A stretch of 64,000 nucleotides of DNA from Microbotryum silenes-acaulis (Eukaryota; Basidiomycota; Microbotryomycetes; Microbotryales; Microbotryaceae): NCBI GenBank assembly GCA_003665825.1, contig QPFY01000014.1, positions 558,001 through 622,000 of the forward strand, in the 5' to 3' direction. Below are positions 63,521-64,000 of the stretch, in pieces (position 1 is the stretch's first letter; the number at the start of each line of letters is the position of its first letter). The translations under genes were made by a program, and so were the position numbers. The notes beneath the pieces are model-generated. The model had not been told where the DNA came from. It searched no databases and saw only the letters and a program-made list of their open reading frames with translations.

Positions 63521-64000
63521 GTCGGAGCAACATGAACTAGTGAGATCGTGCACGGCCTCGACGGATAGGCAGCTCGTGAGCGTGAACCGGATCGAGGTCC
63601 AGAATTAGAAAACGAAACGTTCCGCGTTGGGGTAGAAGCGTGCGTGCGAAACGGCAAGACGATTTTGACTTCTTTATCCAAGCTTATCAGTGATCGGGCG
63701 GAACTGCTGGGATCAATTCGAACGAGCCGCGCTCTCGGTAAAAATGAACGGGCGGTCGAGTCGGCGTGCGCGGCCGGGCGGGCGGCAATACGCAGCTGCC
63801 CGATTCTCCACAATGTGATCGATTTGGGCTTGGGACTTCGATGCAACAAGTTCTTTGTGTGCATGAACATCTCTCTGGAACTGTAAAAGCAGGTTGTTAA
63901 TAGCTAGCCAGGGCTGACCGTCGGAACTTCCCGAGTCGGCATGATGTCCCGCCTGTGGCGCGCGCAGCCTTGGCGGTAGCTCGTAAATAGGAGGCGAGTA
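63521..64000. other. Upstream region of the last gene, to the window edge
   Basis: Presumed promoter and leader of the 60918-63520 gene. Open frames here have no ATG-initiated conserved content. Confidence 0.4.

Noticed and set aside
1..64000. CRISPR arrays, operons, prokaryotic ribosome-binding sites
   Set aside because: The window is clearly eukaryotic (spliceosomal introns, fungal genes). No regularly spaced repeats of CRISPR type are present.

Overview
The window is nuclear DNA from a filamentous or dimorphic fungus, most likely a basidiomycete. Genes are dense, moderately GC-rich and split by many 50-100 bp GT-AG introns, with several microexons. Conserved proteins (IME4/METTL3, GINS PSF1 and SLD5, CTF8, ASA1, RPS7, UBC8/UBE2H, OPI3, THI20, AVT3-like, malic enzyme) are all fungal or eukaryotic. 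The intron load, coding style and mix of Copia and Helitron remnants suggest Pucciniomycotina (Microbotryomycetes-like). That placement is inference. For most conserved genes I worked out exon joins by hand and checked that reading frames are kept across every junction.

Layout. 0-4.3 kb: 3' part of a malic enzyme gene, a NUDT7/PCD1-type Nudix hydrolase and an unknown protein. 4.3-12.5 kb: accessory, gene-poor and rearranged. It holds an unknown ORF, a low-complexity ORF, a decayed Helitron coding remnant, a near-identical inverted duplication of a small membrane-protein gene with a 200 bp MITE-like insertion in one arm, a second related short element and a possible LINE zinc-knuckle remnant. 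12.5-23.4 kb: a mucin-like single-pass surface protein, THI20 (HMP-P kinase/thiaminase II), PSF1, a DUF2458 protein, OPI3 (phospholipid methyltransferase) and a GT25 glycosyltransferase. 24.3-39.5 kb: three paralogous fatty-acid-hydroxylase-superfamily enzymes (A, B, C). A Copia remnant lies between A and B. IME4, SLD5 and CTF8 lie between B and C. 40.4-53.3 kb: a 1,232-residue disordered protein, ASA1, RPS7, a PL14-type polysaccharide lyase with a GPI-like tail, and another disordered protein. 53.3-55.5 kb: gene-free, with a third MITE-like element. 55.5-63.5 kb: UBC8, a vacuolar amino-acid transporter and a serine-rich protein.

Themes. Three replication or replisome-loading genes (PSF1, SLD5, CTF8) occur within about 18 kb. 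SLD5 and CTF8 share a 248 bp divergent promoter with an MluI-box and an E2F-like site. The three hydroxylases all keep three complete histidine boxes but have different intron layouts, including a proposed 3-nt exon and an 18/22-nt microexon set around the catalytic histidines. Several genes place the start codon alone, or nearly alone, in the first coding exon.
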